From contig NZ_JABMKZ010000018.1 of the NCBI RefSeq assembly GCF_013204855.1, positions 1 through 64,000 of the forward strand: DNA of 64,000 nt, in the 5' to 3' direction. Made by a program: the position numbers and the translations under genes. The notes under the pieces are model-generated. The model made no database searches and had not been told where the DNA came from. It saw only the letters and a program-made list of their open reading frames with translations. Position 1 is the first letter of the stretch, and every line of letters begins with the position of its first letter. This document shows, in pieces, positions 35,783 to 44,926 of the stretch. This DNA comes from Paenibacillus alba. Its GTDB lineage: Bacteria; Bacillota; Bacilli; Paenibacillales; NBRC-103111.

Positions 35783-36187
35783 TCATGAATACCAATACAA
35801 CGCATACTCCGTCATCACAGAGGCATGCCCCATTTGGCGCAGCATAGCTGTAATATTGCCCCGATGGTAGGTTGCGTGATTGACAATCTGCAGGATCATT
35901 TCCGTCCTACTGGTTTATCTGACAACCATTTCCTCCATATTTTTCGTTTCTATTTCTTGGCACCACTCTGGATCAATGGCCATCGCTTCCTTCATGCTTT
36001 TTCCCGCCACAATATCCAACCAGCACGTGTCCACGAGGTAAATATGGGAGATGCCTTTGGATATCGTCGGAAAAGCACTTTGAATCTCTCTTGTGTATAC
36101 ATCCTTAGGCAGCTTCTGCAGGTGAGTTAACATCGATTGATTCGCCCAGACATGGAAATCGTACATCGTTTTCGCAATATGGCTCAT
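35783..36187 (-). pseudogene. Decayed DinB-family gene
   Basis: The first 90 codons (MSHIAKTMYDFHVWANQSML ... MEEMVVR) match the N-terminal half of the intact DinB-like protein at 54708-55223, then a stop appears at 35915. In another frame the sequence resumes as [20 protein letters not shown] and [19 protein letters not shown], matching that protein's C-terminal EVIQHIVNHGTYHRGN segment. About 35-40 middle codons are missing and the frame is shifted. The ribosome binding site AAGGGAG and ATG remain. DinB/DfsB proteins are four-helix, often metal-binding proteins. This copy is very likely non-functional. Confidence 0.85.
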
Positions 36188-36349
36188 GATTGCTGCTCCC
36201 TTTTTCTCCCGAATTGGTTGATATCGTCAAGCGTTTCCTTTATGATACGACCAATACCCTGACAACAATTTGTCAGGGTTCCAACGTAAGAAATTTTGAC
36301 TATACGTTATAAATAATACACTTCAAACAGCGTACAGGAGATTATAAAC

Positions 36350-37087
36350 TTGCAGCTATTGTTTAGAGAATCCAACGATATTCATGATATTTCTGTCTAT
36401 GAGACCACTGAGCTATACGGCGAGAAAGGTCTGTTTCGTGTTTTGCAATTTTCAAATGATGCGATACAAGGTGCTTTGGATGTCAATAATCCGGCACGCA
36501 TCCTTTTTGAATACCCGCGGGCCATCATTCACCTTATGGAAATGAATCATCGCTCCTTCGAGCATGTATTCGTCATCGGACATGGGATCGGGACGATCGC
36601 CGGTCATTTGCCGGAGAAACGCTTTAAAATAGCAGAGCTAGACGTTACCGTCGTGGAATTAAGCAAGCGTTTCTTCCAGTACACCCAGAACAACGTCGTA
36701 ATTGGCGATGGCCGTCTTATACTCGAACAGGAAGAACCGCATACGTATGATTATTTGATTTTGGACGCCTTCACCTCCAAAGGAACGCCGCGGCATCTAA
36801 CCTCACAGGCTTTTTTCAAGCTAACCCGTGAAAAGCTCCAACCCGAAGGTTCAGTCATCATGAATCTATTCGGCAAAGGGCAGCAAGATCGGCTCATCCA
36901 TGCCATCCATACGACACTACGCGAGGAATTTGCTTACTCGAAGACCTTCGCTTTGCCGGCTGACGGAGCTCGGGATGTGCAGAATATGATCATGATTGGC
37001 CGGAACAAGCCGATTGACTATCAAGCACGCCATTTGGCTGGATTTATAGAGATTGAGATTGAGCCCGGTTATCTCATTAGGGATTGA
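36350..37087 (+). CDS. Spermidine synthase-like SAM-dependent protein
   Basis: A 245-residue protein with a Rossmann methyltransferase/aminopropyltransferase fold. It shows HVFVIGHGIGTIAGHLPE (SAM-site loop), VVELSKRFFQYTQNNVVIGD (acidic end of strand 2 and following), and YDYLILDAFTSKGTPRHLTS, as in the PABS family. The TTG start at 36350 is supported by CAGGAG nine bases upstream. No speE-speB neighbours are present, so a true spermidine role is doubtful. Many such proteins in Bacillales are uncharacterised. Confidence 0.8.
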   Translation: MQLLFRESNDIHDISVYETTELYGEKGLFRVLQFSNDAIQGALDVNNPARILFEYPRAIIHLMEMNHRSFEHVFVIGHGIGTIAGHLPEKRFKIAELDVTVVELSKRFFQYTQNNVVIGDGRLILEQEEPHTYDYLILDAFTSKGTPRHLTSQAFFKLTREKLQPEGSVIMNLFGKGQQDRLIHAIHTTLREEFAYSKTFALPADGARDVQNMIMIGRNKPIDYQARHLAGFIEIEIEPGYLIRD

Positions 37088-37104
37088 ATGCTTTTGCGAA
37101 CTTC

Positions 37105-37146
37105 TAAAGGGCAAGCTGCACCATGCTTTAAGCAGTAATCCCTTTT
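37105..37146 (+). terminator. Probable terminator after the spermidine synthase-like gene
   Basis: AAAGGG...CCCTTTT outer stem with an inner GCTGC/GCAG pairing, between convergent genes. Confidence 0.5.
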
Positions 37147-37166
37147 ATCTCCTCACGACACCTTCC

Positions 37167-38123
37167 TTATGTGATCTCGACTTTATCCAAATTTGCCTGA
37201 ACAATTTCAGTTATGGCTGCTTGCGTCCTCCGATCTACCTCTTCTTTATATTTCTCCTCCACATAAAAGGAGCTGACCTGCCGTTTCACCTGCTCAAAAG
37301 GCTCATACCCCCCTTGCGTCCGAGCTGCGCATTTCACGATAAACAGCGTGCCGTTTTCTTCGAAAACCGGGCTTTGCTGACCTGCCGGCAGCTTTAAGGC
37401 TTCCTCAAACAATATCGGAGCTGTTTCCGATATCTGTTTCTGATTATTGGCATGTATGCTTAGCTCCCAACCTTTTCCATCAATCGCATAGCTCTGAGCG
37501 ATCTGCTTGAAATCCTCGCCTTGGGCAAGCTTATCGCCAGCTTGTTTCATACGCGCTTTTCCTTTTCCGTCCTGATCGGGAATGGCAACCTTCCATAGCT
37601 GAATGGTGTCCGGCTTTTTGAATTGCTGCTCCTTAATCGCTTCGTACCTGGTCTTCAGCACGTCATCAGAAATCTTATAATCTTGCTTGGATACGGCTTC
37701 TTTCAAACGAATTCGCAAATTAGACAATTCATATTCATAAAATCCTCGCTCATCGTATTGGATCGGTCCATAGATCGGTTTCTTCTGGCGAACCGCTTGA
37801 TTTCGTCGTTCATTTTCTTGCTTCCAGCGCTTCAGCTCACTACTGTAGCTCAGATCGCCAATGAGCCCTTTTTCTTTGGCCCAAGCCTGTTCAACCTTAA
37901 TAGCTGTCAGCGATTTGAGCGCCAACTCCTTTAGCTTCTCGGGAGGCGTCGTACTTCTCAGATCTTGCAAAATAAGTTGATATTCACGGTATTCGATAGG
38001 AACACCATCTACTTTGGCAATCAGCGATACGCTCTGTAAACCGGATTCCTGACGGAATGTTAGGATACCTGCCCCAATAATCAGAACAGCAGAAAGACAT
38101 ATCGCCAGTCCTTTCATCCGCAC
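37167..38123 (-). CDS. PrsA/SurA-like peptidyl-prolyl isomerase, membrane-anchored
   Basis: Predicted extracytoplasmic foldase of about 318 residues. One N-terminal hydrophobic segment (GLAICLSAVLIIGAGILTF) acts as signal or anchor; no lipobox Cys is seen, unlike PrsA itself. A SurA-type helical N-domain with a coiled central part is followed by a parvulin-like (PpiC) domain, about 180-290: KPDTIQLWKVAIPD, AQGEDFKQIAQSYAID, ILFEEALKLPAGQQSPVFEE. The GTG start at 38123 is preferred for GGAGGGAGG 7 bp upstream. It may help fold secreted proteins such as the beta-helix protein encoded just upstream. Confidence 0.83.
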   Translation of the reverse strand: MRMKGLAICLSAVLIIGAGILTFRQESGLQSVSLIAKVDGVPIEYREYQLILQDLRSTTPPEKLKELALKSLTAIKVEQAWAKEKGLIGDLSYSSELKRWKQENERRNQAVRQKKPIYGPIQYDERGFYEYELSNLRIRLKEAVSKQDYKISDDVLKTRYEAIKEQQFKKPDTIQLWKVAIPDQDGKGKARMKQAGDKLAQGEDFKQIAQSYAIDGKGWELSIHANNQKQISETAPILFEEALKLPAGQQSPVFEENGTLFIVKCAARTQGGYEPFEQVKRQVSSFYVEEKYKEEVDRRTQAAITEIVQANLDKVEIT

Positions 38124-38237
38124 AACATAACCTCCCTCCTGTACAAACAAGAGTGCGTCTATCCCAGCCCACACCCTTGTTGTTTCACTTCTTTCTTTTA
38201 TCGTTTAACGCTATTGCAAAGGGTTGCCCCCGGTTGG

Positions 38238-40403
38238 TTAAGGCGTAATACTAAGTGCAGGCCGCAAACTTGCATTGCTGTTTTCACTAGACGCATAGGT
38301 GACCAGATTAGTGCTTGCTGCAGGCGTTGTGCAATAGACGCGAATGGATATTTTTTTCCCGCTTGCCATAGCAGCCTGCACCTCGGACGTCACATTAATT
38401 TGGATTGGCGTTCCTGCCACGATCGTATAATTGCCCAGAACGGTGCTGGACGCAGGCTTGTTATTCCATGTAATCGCCCCCTCCGTCCACGTGTTGTCGC
38501 TCACTAGCTCCACTCTATTTTGAATGCCAGCAGCTCCAGTCGCGGTTGGCGTCAGCGTAATAATCGCATTGCTCACGGAGCCTGTATATGCGCCGAAATT
38601 GAATTTAAAATACCCTTCCCGACTATAGGATGACGCATCTGCCTTAACCTCTACAACTGCCGAGGTTGTGCCCGATTGATTCATACCCGCATAACTTCCA
38701 TCGCGTACAAAAGAATCATCCGTCGCCGTGAATGACGTCGGATTAGCAGCCCCAACGCCCGTACCTTCATAGATGCCGATGCTTGGTACTGTCGTGCTCG
38801 AAACCGGATTGCCGAAGAAATCCTTACCGCCATTATTCGAGATCAGCTTGCCTGCGCCAATCGCCGGAGATCCTGTCTGCAATTGATAAGCAGATACAGA
38901 CGCCAAACCAATACCCGCACCGCCCGGATTCTGGAATTGAGGGTCCGCCGTTATTTTAAATGCATCAGCAGGCTCACTGGCCGAGTGAATACCGCTCGCT
39001 TCATAGAACAGATTGTTGCTATAACCAAGTGATCCTATATTGCTGTTCCAATTCGTTGTATTCGTCGGACTTGTGTTATAGAAAATATTATTGTAGAAAT
39101 TATAGCCCGATTTAACCGTCGTATCCGCACTGATTTTATTTACTTGCCCGTCATAATAAAACACATTGTTGTACATACTCGCTGGATTTGTTTCATTCGA
39201 AGCGAAATGCCGGAAAATAAGTCCGTCATTTTGACTGATGTTGTAGCGCATGACATCGTTCGTATTGCCTCCCATTAAGAGCATGTAGCCCATTGGATTG
39301 TCATGGCTGTAATTGTATTGGTACGTTGTATTTTGCAAGTAGTAATCAAAGTCGTAAGCGCATCCATCTTGGTTCGATACCGGGCCTCCGTAGGCTTCGT
39401 TGTATTGGAAAACGGAGTTTTTGGCCACCGTCACCCAGATCGCGGCAATCGCATTGGAAGAGGCTACTCTCGTACCGAAGCTGGTTGCCACGTTATATTC
39501 CACCACGGCACCATCCGTGTCTCTCAGTATAATGCCATCTCCACCGATATCGGTCATGGTGTTGTTAGCAATATAGAAGCCCGTATTCCAAGCACCATAC
39601 GTATAGGTTGCCGTTGTTCCGAACGAATTGTCGTTCGTATAGGTTTTGTGCGCAGCAGTCCGAATCGCTACCCGATCTACTTTGCGTATCGTATTCCCAA
39701 CAATGTGCACATCGTTGAACCGCGAAACCGTCGCTTGCGAAGTCGTATAAGTGCCTACGATCGTACCGATAATCCCCCCATTTTCCTTGGCACCGGCGTT
39801 CTTATAGCCATTCACATCATGGATATAACAATTTTCGATGTAAATATGATTAAACACACTGTCGCTCTCATTGGCATCAATAACGAAAAATATGCCGGCA
39901 AAAAGCGCATTTGCATTCGAGCTGTTGTCTACCGAAGCGTTAAAATTGGTGACTTCCAGATTATTAATTTCCCAATACTGCTGATTCCGCAAAAATACAG
40001 TGCCTGTATTGTAAGCTGTGGTTGAGTTGGCTATCGTCTGTGAGAAGGTTAAACCGCCTCCATTAATGATCGGCTTGCTGCCTGTTCCATATTGATCAAT
40101 GACGATTGGCAGTCCCGCCGAGCCTGACCCCTTTGGCCACAATTGACCGTTCCAGATGCCTCCTGCTTTAAATAAAATTTGATCACCTGGCTGAAAGGTA
40201 GTCGCGTTAACCTTGGCAAGGCTTTGCCATGGGGAACTGGTGCTTGTTCCGCTGTTGCTGTCATTGCCATTGGCGGAATCGATATAATAAGTTGCACCTG
40301 CGGCGCTCACATGGCTGGGGAGCAAAGCAATCGTCAAGCTGAGAAGCCAAACCACAATAAGCACAATCGAAATGGATCGTTTATAATCCGTCCGTAAAAT
40401 CAT
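38238..40403 (-). CDS. Secreted right-handed beta-helix protein with C-terminal DNRLRE-type domain
   Basis: Predicted secreted protein of 721 residues. The signal peptide (about 1-35) ends SHVSA-AG. The next block, TYYIDSANGNDSNSGTSTSS and PWQSLAKVN, is typical of pectate-lyase-like beta-helix proteins. Asn-rich helix coils (INNLEVTNFNASVDNSS, VEYNVATSFG, NIFYNTSPTN) run to about residue 530. The C-terminal region (about 560-721: DDSFVRDGSYAGMNQSG, SYSREGYFKFNFG, NTWTEGAITWNNKP) matches the DNRLRE/CBM96-like module that can bind alginate-type polymers. Catalytic residues cannot be assigned. AAAGGAGG lies before the ATG, and a cre-like site is upstream, suggesting carbon-source control. Confidence 0.85.
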   Translation of the reverse strand: MILRTDYKRSISIVLIVVWLLSLTIALLPSHVSAAGATYYIDSANGNDSNSGTSTSSPWQSLAKVNATTFQPGDQILFKAGGIWNGQLWPKGSGSAGLPIVIDQYGTGSKPIINGGGLTFSQTIANSTTAYNTGTVFLRNQQYWEINNLEVTNFNASVDNSSNANALFAGIFFVIDANESDSVFNHIYIENCYIHDVNGYKNAGAKENGGIIGTIVGTYTTSQATVSRFNDVHIVGNTIRKVDRVAIRTAAHKTYTNDNSFGTTATYTYGAWNTGFYIANNTMTDIGGDGIILRDTDGAVVEYNVATSFGTRVASSNAIAAIWVTVAKNSVFQYNEAYGGPVSNQDGCAYDFDYYLQNTTYQYNYSHDNPMGYMLLMGGNTNDVMRYNISQNDGLIFRHFASNETNPASMYNNVFYYDGQVNKISADTTVKSGYNFYNNIFYNTSPTNTTNWNSNIGSLGYSNNLFYEASGIHSASEPADAFKITADPQFQNPGGAGIGLASVSAYQLQTGSPAIGAGKLISNNGGKDFFGNPVSSTTVPSIGIYEGTGVGAANPTSFTATDDSFVRDGSYAGMNQSGTTSAVVEVKADASSYSREGYFKFNFGAYTGSVSNAIITLTPTATGAAGIQNRVELVSDNTWTEGAITWNNKPASSTVLGNYTIVAGTPIQINVTSEVQAAMASGKKISIRVYCTTPAASTNLVTYASSENSNASLRPALSITP

Positions 40404-40436
40404 AACCTTCTTCCTCCTTTGAATTTGTAGCTGTCT

Positions 40437-40451
40437 TCAAAATGTTAGCAT
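40437..40451 (-). other. Five-codon leader ORF before the beta-helix gene
   Basis: On the minus strand AAAGGAGTCC precedes ATG CTA ACA TTT TGA. It is a complete start-stop mini-ORF with a good ribosome binding site 34 bp upstream of the beta-helix start. It could be chance, or could tune translation of the gene. Confidence 0.3.
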
Positions 40452-40472
40452 TTGGACTCCTTTCTTCGATAA

Positions 40473-40486
40473 TTAAAACGCTTTCA
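40473..40486 (-). promoter_or_regulatory. cre-like site upstream of the beta-helix gene
   Basis: TGAAAGCGTTTTAA on the minus strand matches the CcpA consensus TGWAANCGNTNWCA except for the penultimate base. It lies about 70 bp upstream of the start codon, in the leader or promoter region. The rest of 40404-40670 holds no gene. Confidence 0.45.
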
Positions 40487-40670
40487 TTTTTGTTCAAATC
40501 TAGCTGCCACCTTCTATTCTGCTGGAAAAATTTATACATGAATAGGCAGATTTTTGACCTTTTCGTTAAATTTTTTAACCTTTTGAACATTATCGGCTTT
40601 CCTCAAAGCAGCTCCCTTATGTGCGTAAAAAAGTCTCAGCGTAACCATTCCGATTTTTATGTAAACTTTA

Positions 40671-40740
40671 TTGACATTTAAATTGATAATGATTATCATT
40701 ATAAATGTTTGTTCGTAGAATGATTATCATTATCATTTAA
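40671..40740 (+). promoter_or_regulatory. Fur-controlled promoter of the PepSY gene
   Basis: TTGACA (40671) and TATCAT (40694) are 17 bp apart, a good sigma-A promoter. TGATAATGATTATCATTAT (about 40684-40702) overlaps the -10 box and is nearly the full Fur consensus. A second Fur-like element TGATTATCATTATCATT follows at about 40721-40737. Iron-replete Fur would occlude RNA polymerase. Confidence 0.85.
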
Positions 40741-40791
40741 ACAAGCGACCAAGAGTGATATATCTACATAGCATACTGGGGGAATTACGTA

Positions 40792-41919
40792 ATGAGAAAG
40801 ACCATTTTAGCCATCCATCTTATACTCAGTTTGACGCTGGGCCTATTCGTGGTATTAACCTGTACGACAGGCAGTCTTCTGCTGATTGAACCTGAAGTCG
40901 AGAGCTGGATGCATCCTGTGAATCACGCAGCCACATCAGGCAATGTTAGCCCATCTGTCATTAAACAGCATGCCGATTCGGCCAATCCTGGATTCTTTAC
41001 CGATCGGATCGAGTATCCAAACAATGATCCTTTCTATCATGTTCATTTGGCCCAAGCTAATGGCGGCAAAGAAAACTTCACCGTCTATGCCGATCCAGGC
41101 ACGGGAGATACTTTTGGCCGCGTACAAGTGGACCGTCTGGAGCCTTTTGCCACCATCTATCAGCTTCATCGCTATTTCTTGCTGACCTCCGTGATCGGTA
41201 AAGTTCCGGCAGCTTCCGTCGTCGGGATCTTAGGCATCGCGCTCGTTCTAATTCTCGTAACGGGTATTTATCTATGGTGGCCGGGTCTTCGTAAACTCGC
41301 TACAGGCTTTCGAGTTGTTCTCAATCGCGGAAAACTGTTGAAGAATATGAGTTTGCATAAAACCGTAGGCATCATCTCCATTCCGTTCCTGCTCGTCTTG
41401 GCGTTAACGGGTACAATCAACGCCTTCGAAAAATCGATCCCAACTTGGGTAGGTTTCAAGGCGAAGGAAGAAATTCCGGCAACAGCTTTACAAAGCAAAA
41501 CGAAAGACGCAGCCGCGCTTCCTCTGGATCGTGTAGTTGAGATCGTCAAAGAAACCTATCCAACAAGTGAATTGATCAAAATACAACTGCCTCCAAAAGC
41601 TGGCCAATCCTACCAAATCGGCTTGCAAGAAGGCTTCAGTTCTTCCACAGGCAGCAACAGCACTGTTTACATGGATGGTTCCACTGGGGCCATTTTATAC
41701 AAAACGAACCCCAATCTGGCGATCAACCTGTATAACGCATGGAGAAAAGGCCTACATTTCGCCACATGGGGCGGTGAACCGCTCAAAATCATCAGCTTCT
41801 TCTTCGGTATGACGCCGCTCGCGCTCATGATTACAGGCCTCTTCATCTGGCGCATCAAAGCCAACGCACGCAAAAGAAGCCGCAACAAATCAGCTTCATC
41901 TGCGGCGGCGGCGGCTTAA
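40792..41919 (+). CDS. PepSY-associated TM protein, iron-regulated
   Basis: Membrane protein of 375 residues. The family signature is at the start (LSLTLGLFVVLTCTTGSLLL, then IEPEVE). It has four hydrophobic segments: about 8-30, 140-160 (VVGILGIALVLILVTGIYLW), 192-212 and 330-352. PepSY-type extracytoplasmic regions contain LEPFATIYQLHRYFLL and MDGSTGAILYKTNPN. In this family the protein is often linked to ferric-siderophore reduction at the membrane. The double Fur box upstream strongly supports iron-starvation expression. GGGGGAA precedes the ATG. It is monocistronic and convergent with the next gene. Confidence 0.92.
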   Translation: MRKTILAIHLILSLTLGLFVVLTCTTGSLLLIEPEVESWMHPVNHAATSGNVSPSVIKQHADSANPGFFTDRIEYPNNDPFYHVHLAQANGGKENFTVYADPGTGDTFGRVQVDRLEPFATIYQLHRYFLLTSVIGKVPAASVVGILGIALVLILVTGIYLWWPGLRKLATGFRVVLNRGKLLKNMSLHKTVGIISIPFLLVLALTGTINAFEKSIPTWVGFKAKEEIPATALQSKTKDAAALPLDRVVEIVKETYPTSELIKIQLPPKAGQSYQIGLQEGFSSSTGSNSTVYMDGSTGAILYKTNPNLAINLYNAWRKGLHFATWGGEPLKIISFFFGMTPLALMITGLFIWRIKANARKRSRNKSASSAAAAA

Positions 41920-41953
41920 GTTTTTAAATTCGATGGAGTCTACTTGCTCAATA

Positions 41954-42128
41954 GGAACTAGAATCCGCTATTTCAGTAAAATGCGTTAAATTCCGGACGA
42001 AGCGGAACTACAGTACGCTATTTCAGACTTTATGATCACAAATCGTGCTATTTGGGACAAATAGCGTACCCCAGTTCCGTTTCCTTCAGGTTTAGCTGAT
42101 TTTCCTAACAATAGTGTACCCTAGTTCC
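41954..42128. repeat. Four-unit inverted repeat array, family A (copy 2)
   Basis: Two forward units GGAACTANNNNNCGCTATTT (41954 and 42004) and two reverse units AAATAGCG...AGTTCC (AGTTCC at 42073 and 42123). Spacing is 50 bp in each pair and about 55 bp between the inner centres, the same design as 4948-5123. It lies between convergent gene ends, and neither flanking gene has another obvious terminator. Confidence 0.85.
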
Positions 42129-42165
42129 GTTTCACCGCAGCAAGATCACCTGTCAACATTCAAAA

Positions 42166-42768
42166 TCAATGCTTCTCATCCAAGAGAGGCATTTTTTTGT
42201 TTTTCGCCTGAAAAGCCAAATAAATACTCGTTCCGATTGCACCCGCAGTACCGCATATAATATCGGTCATCGTGTCAACCAAGCTGCCGTTTTGCGAGTT
42301 CAGACCTAAGAAATGATCCGTCGTAAATTCATATATTTCCCAAACTCCCGCCATCGCAATGGAAAAGAAAAGGCTCAGCCATATGGCAACACGGGGATTG
42401 GATGCACTGCTTTTGCCACTGTCATTGGCCTTTTTATAAATTAATAAGCCGACGAAGCATAAAATAACACCTGAAAACAGATGCTCGAACTTATCCAGAT
42501 AGGGAATAATACCGTAAAATCCGAACTCATTCGCCATAATCATGGTGATCGTAATGAACAATAAAATGCAGAACCTCAGCGCAGCAAACATAGGCGTTTT
42601 GGTAAGTTTCACCACGACTCGAATCAGCAGCAGCACCCCAATGATCAATGCAGCTTCCAACACTTTTGCCCAGTTGCCCTTTATCAAGAAATAAACAAAA
42701 CAAACCGCCGCAACTCCATACATGACCAGCTCGAAGAGGTCGTTCCCTCTGTCTGCATGCTTTTTCAT
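42166..42768 (-). CDS. Membrane protein, DUF2238/YjdF-like
   Basis: About 200 residues, five or six hydrophobic segments. Charged residues inside or beside membrane helices (YLDKFEHLFSG, GVWEIYEFTTDHFLG, SLVDTMTDIICG) match the conserved Asp/His/Glu pattern of the DUF2238 group, whose function is unknown. ATG 42768 follows GAGGGG. It shares its 3' intergenic region with the repeat array. Confidence 0.72.
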   Translation of the reverse strand: MKKHADRGNDLFELVMYGVAAVCFVYFLIKGNWAKVLEAALIIGVLLLIRVVVKLTKTPMFAALRFCILLFITITMIMANEFGFYGIIPYLDKFEHLFSGVILCFVGLLIYKKANDSGKSSASNPRVAIWLSLFFSIAMAGVWEIYEFTTDHFLGLNSQNGSLVDTMTDIICGTAGAIGTSIYLAFQAKNKKMPLLDEKH

Positions 42769-42871
42769 GTGCATCCCCTCACTCGCCTCAAAACGATTAA
42801 ATAGGTACCATTAAACCGTATGATTGATTCTTAAACATCGTATTATGCCCCCATCATCATTGTGTCCATAT

Positions 42872-43228
42872 TCAGTTTAGCCAAACTAACCACATATATT
42901 GAATCAGACCGGAGAGTAACATGAGGGGGAAATATATGTAACAAGCCATAAGCTTATTTTGGAGCTTGCTGCGAAGGTAGTTTGTCAATGGATAGATACA
43001 TATTATATTCACAAAAATCATCATACTTGCAACGAAGAGAGCCCCTAGTCCTGTAATGAATCCACCATAATAGCTAGGGAACCAAATCTTATATAGATAA
43101 AATAAACATACCGGTATTCCGATAGCGAAGATGACTTCAACAAAAACTACCATCCAGCTCGCCCCATAACGGCCGTATTTGACGCTTACTATGGTTATTC
43201 CGATTATAAACAAAATGACTAGTGTCAT
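42872..43228 (-). CDS. Small four-helix membrane protein, unknown
   Basis: A 118-residue very hydrophobic protein with four predicted membrane segments (MTLVILFIIGITIVSVKYG at the start). GGAGGG precedes the ATG at ideal distance, which supports it as a gene. I recognise no family. Its start is only 59 bp from the divergent small membrane protein at 43287. Confidence 0.65.
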   Translation of the reverse strand: MTLVILFIIGITIVSVKYGRYGASWMVVFVEVIFAIGIPVCLFYLYKIWFPSYYGGFITGLGALFVASMMIFVNIICIYPLTNYLRSKLQNKLMACYIYFPLMLLSGLIQYMWLVWLN

Positions 43229-43286
43229 AAGCTTCCCTCCGAACTCAATCCAAATCTTATAAATTGAGTTTAGTAGGCTTAAACTA

Positions 43287-43610
43287 ATGACGCTAGTACT
43301 ATTTAAACTTAGTACTTATGACTTTCGCTCTTTCATCTTATTGTTACTGGGAATCTACAGCTTTTGCTACTTTATTTACTCTGCTTTTTATATTCCAAGT
43401 CACTTTTGGACTGGTCCTTTGCTTCCGAGTTTTGCTTTATTTTACTGCTGTGTGTTTATGTGTTGGATTGGCATTTATCTGAATATATTCTTGATCACCC
43501 GACCAAATAAATATAAATATTTAGCCATTACTAGCCTTATTCTTTCCACACGAACATTTATGGGTTCCCTCATAGTTATTATGCCAATGCTGGATCAGTT
43601 AACTAGATGA
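43287..43610 (+). CDS. Possible small membrane protein, unknown
   Basis: A 107-residue frame with three hydrophobic segments (SFILLLLGIYSFCYFIYSAF; FALFYCCVFMCWIGIYLNIF; ITSLILSTRTFMGSLIVIM). Membrane character and Lys/Arg at the loops look protein-like, but the ribosome binding site is weak (TAGGC). It is divergent from the small membrane protein at 42872-43228. It may be a real hypothetical gene. Confidence 0.45.
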   Translation: MTLVLFKLSTYDFRSFILLLLGIYSFCYFIYSAFYIPSHFWTGPLLPSFALFYCCVFMCWIGIYLNIFLITRPNKYKYLAITSLILSTRTFMGSLIVIMPMLDQLTR

Positions 43611-43640
43611 TTTACATCTAAAAATTAAGCCCTAGCATGC

Positions 43641-43673
43641 AAAAAAACGCTGGCCCCTTTATGGGCCAACGCT
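43641..43673 (-). terminator. Terminator after the DUF418 gene
   Basis: On the minus strand AGCGTTGGCCC...GGGCCAGCGTT is followed by TTTTTG. Confidence 0.88.
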
Positions 43674-43708
43674 CTATCGATCTCTCTTCGCTACATGGAG
43701 GAGGATTC

Positions 43709-44890
43709 TTATGGAACCTTGCTTTTGGATTTACCGCTGAAGGAGAAATACGTCCACATGCGGAGCACCCGCTCCACGGGTCCGGATTGAAAGCGTGTCA
43801 GATACCAACGGCTTAGGAAGAGCTGACCGATATAAATAACAAGGGCTAGTCCGCAGCCTGCGATTACCCCCAGCTTGCCGAACCAACCCATTCCATAGCC
43901 ATAAAAAATAGATGTGCAGATGACGGATTGCAATAGATAGTTCGTCAGAGATAACTTCCCTAGAGCTTCGAAACGCAAAAACCAAGGCGACGATTTGGCT
44001 GCCGCATACAGCAGTGAGAAAGCGAAAATGTATCCCAGTGACAAGAGGTTCCCTCCGATCATTTCGCTCATTTCACTCCAGCCTTGTCCAGGAAACACGG
44101 CCTTCACCCCTTTCAACAGGAGTCCTGTCGGCAAGAAAATGAGCATTCCTTTCAAATACATGGATCGTTCATCATCCGGTTGGCGGAACCATCGTTTTTT
44201 GGCCGCATACATGCCGAACAGAAACAACGGTGCCGTCATCAGCGGCGCGAACAGCAGCATGCCTACAATCAAGTAATCATTTAATCCAAGTGGATCCGCC
44301 GTATTCCGATGATGCTTGATCTCCTCGTAGGTGCCCGTTCCGTAAATCGTGATCGTTTCCTTCACATAGGTTTCCATGCGGATCTTATCTTCCGTTAAGG
44401 AATGATTATTCGTACTTTCAGGTACTAACCCCAGCAGGCCGAACAAACTCAGCAGCAATGCGCCCCATATCAGCAGCGTTTTCGCTTTCCTCTTCATGAA
44501 AAGAAGCAGAAAGAAACCCATGCCCCCATAGAAACCTAGGATGTCCCCTTCCCACAAATAAGTGCCATGCACAATGCCTGCTGCAAACAGCAAAAGAAAC
44601 CGCCGGGCCAAATATCTGTTGGGCTTCAAGCCTTTTGCTTCAAGACTCTCTTTCATCTTGATCATCCCGAAGCCGAACAGAAATGTAAAAACAGGCATAA
44701 AGCTGCCCTCGACGAAAATATGCAAGAGCGTCCTGGCAGCCGAATCCGCTTGCGATAAGAAATATAAGGCTATTTCGTCCTTTCCCCATATGCCATATTG
44801 AAAAATAAGCATATTCGCCAGCAAAATGCCCAGCAAGCTGAATCCCCGCATGCTGTCTATAATGTGCAATCGATTTGATTGAAGAACCAC
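43709..44890 (-). CDS. DUF418 (YeiB-like) membrane protein
   Basis: Membrane protein of 393 residues with about eight to ten spans. The N-terminus reads NRLHIIDSMRGFSLLGILLANMLIF, the family hallmark. The C-terminal DUF418 part has GKLSLTNYLLQSVICTSIFY and ends near FQSGPVERVLRMWTYF. The fold resembles acyltransferase-3/HGSNAT-type membrane proteins; the function is unknown. The GTG start follows GGAGGTG. It lies 36 bp downstream of the sensor kinase gene in the hydrolase-regulator-kinase-DUF418 cluster, so a cell-envelope role is likely. Confidence 0.9.
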   Translation of the reverse strand: MVLQSNRLHIIDSMRGFSLLGILLANMLIFQYGIWGKDEIALYFLSQADSAARTLLHIFVEGSFMPVFTFLFGFGMIKMKESLEAKGLKPNRYLARRFLLLFAAGIVHGTYLWEGDILGFYGGMGFFLLLFMKRKAKTLLIWGALLLSLFGLLGLVPESTNNHSLTEDKIRMETYVKETITIYGTGTYEEIKHHRNTADPLGLNDYLIVGMLLFAPLMTAPLFLFGMYAAKKRWFRQPDDERSMYLKGMLIFLPTGLLLKGVKAVFPGQGWSEMSEMIGGNLLSLGYIFAFSLLYAAAKSSPWFLRFEALGKLSLTNYLLQSVICTSIFYGYGMGWFGKLGVIAGCGLALVIYIGQLFLSRWYLTRFQSGPVERVLRMWTYFSFSGKSKSKVP

Positions 44891-44926
44891 TTTATCACCT
44901 CCAATTAACCTTTGAATTAGTGGGCA

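Noticed and set aside
40452..40590. Possible 69-codon gene upstream of the beta-helix gene
   Set aside because: No ribosome binding site, a low-complexity Lys/Asn composition, and it runs over the presumed promoter and cre-like site.
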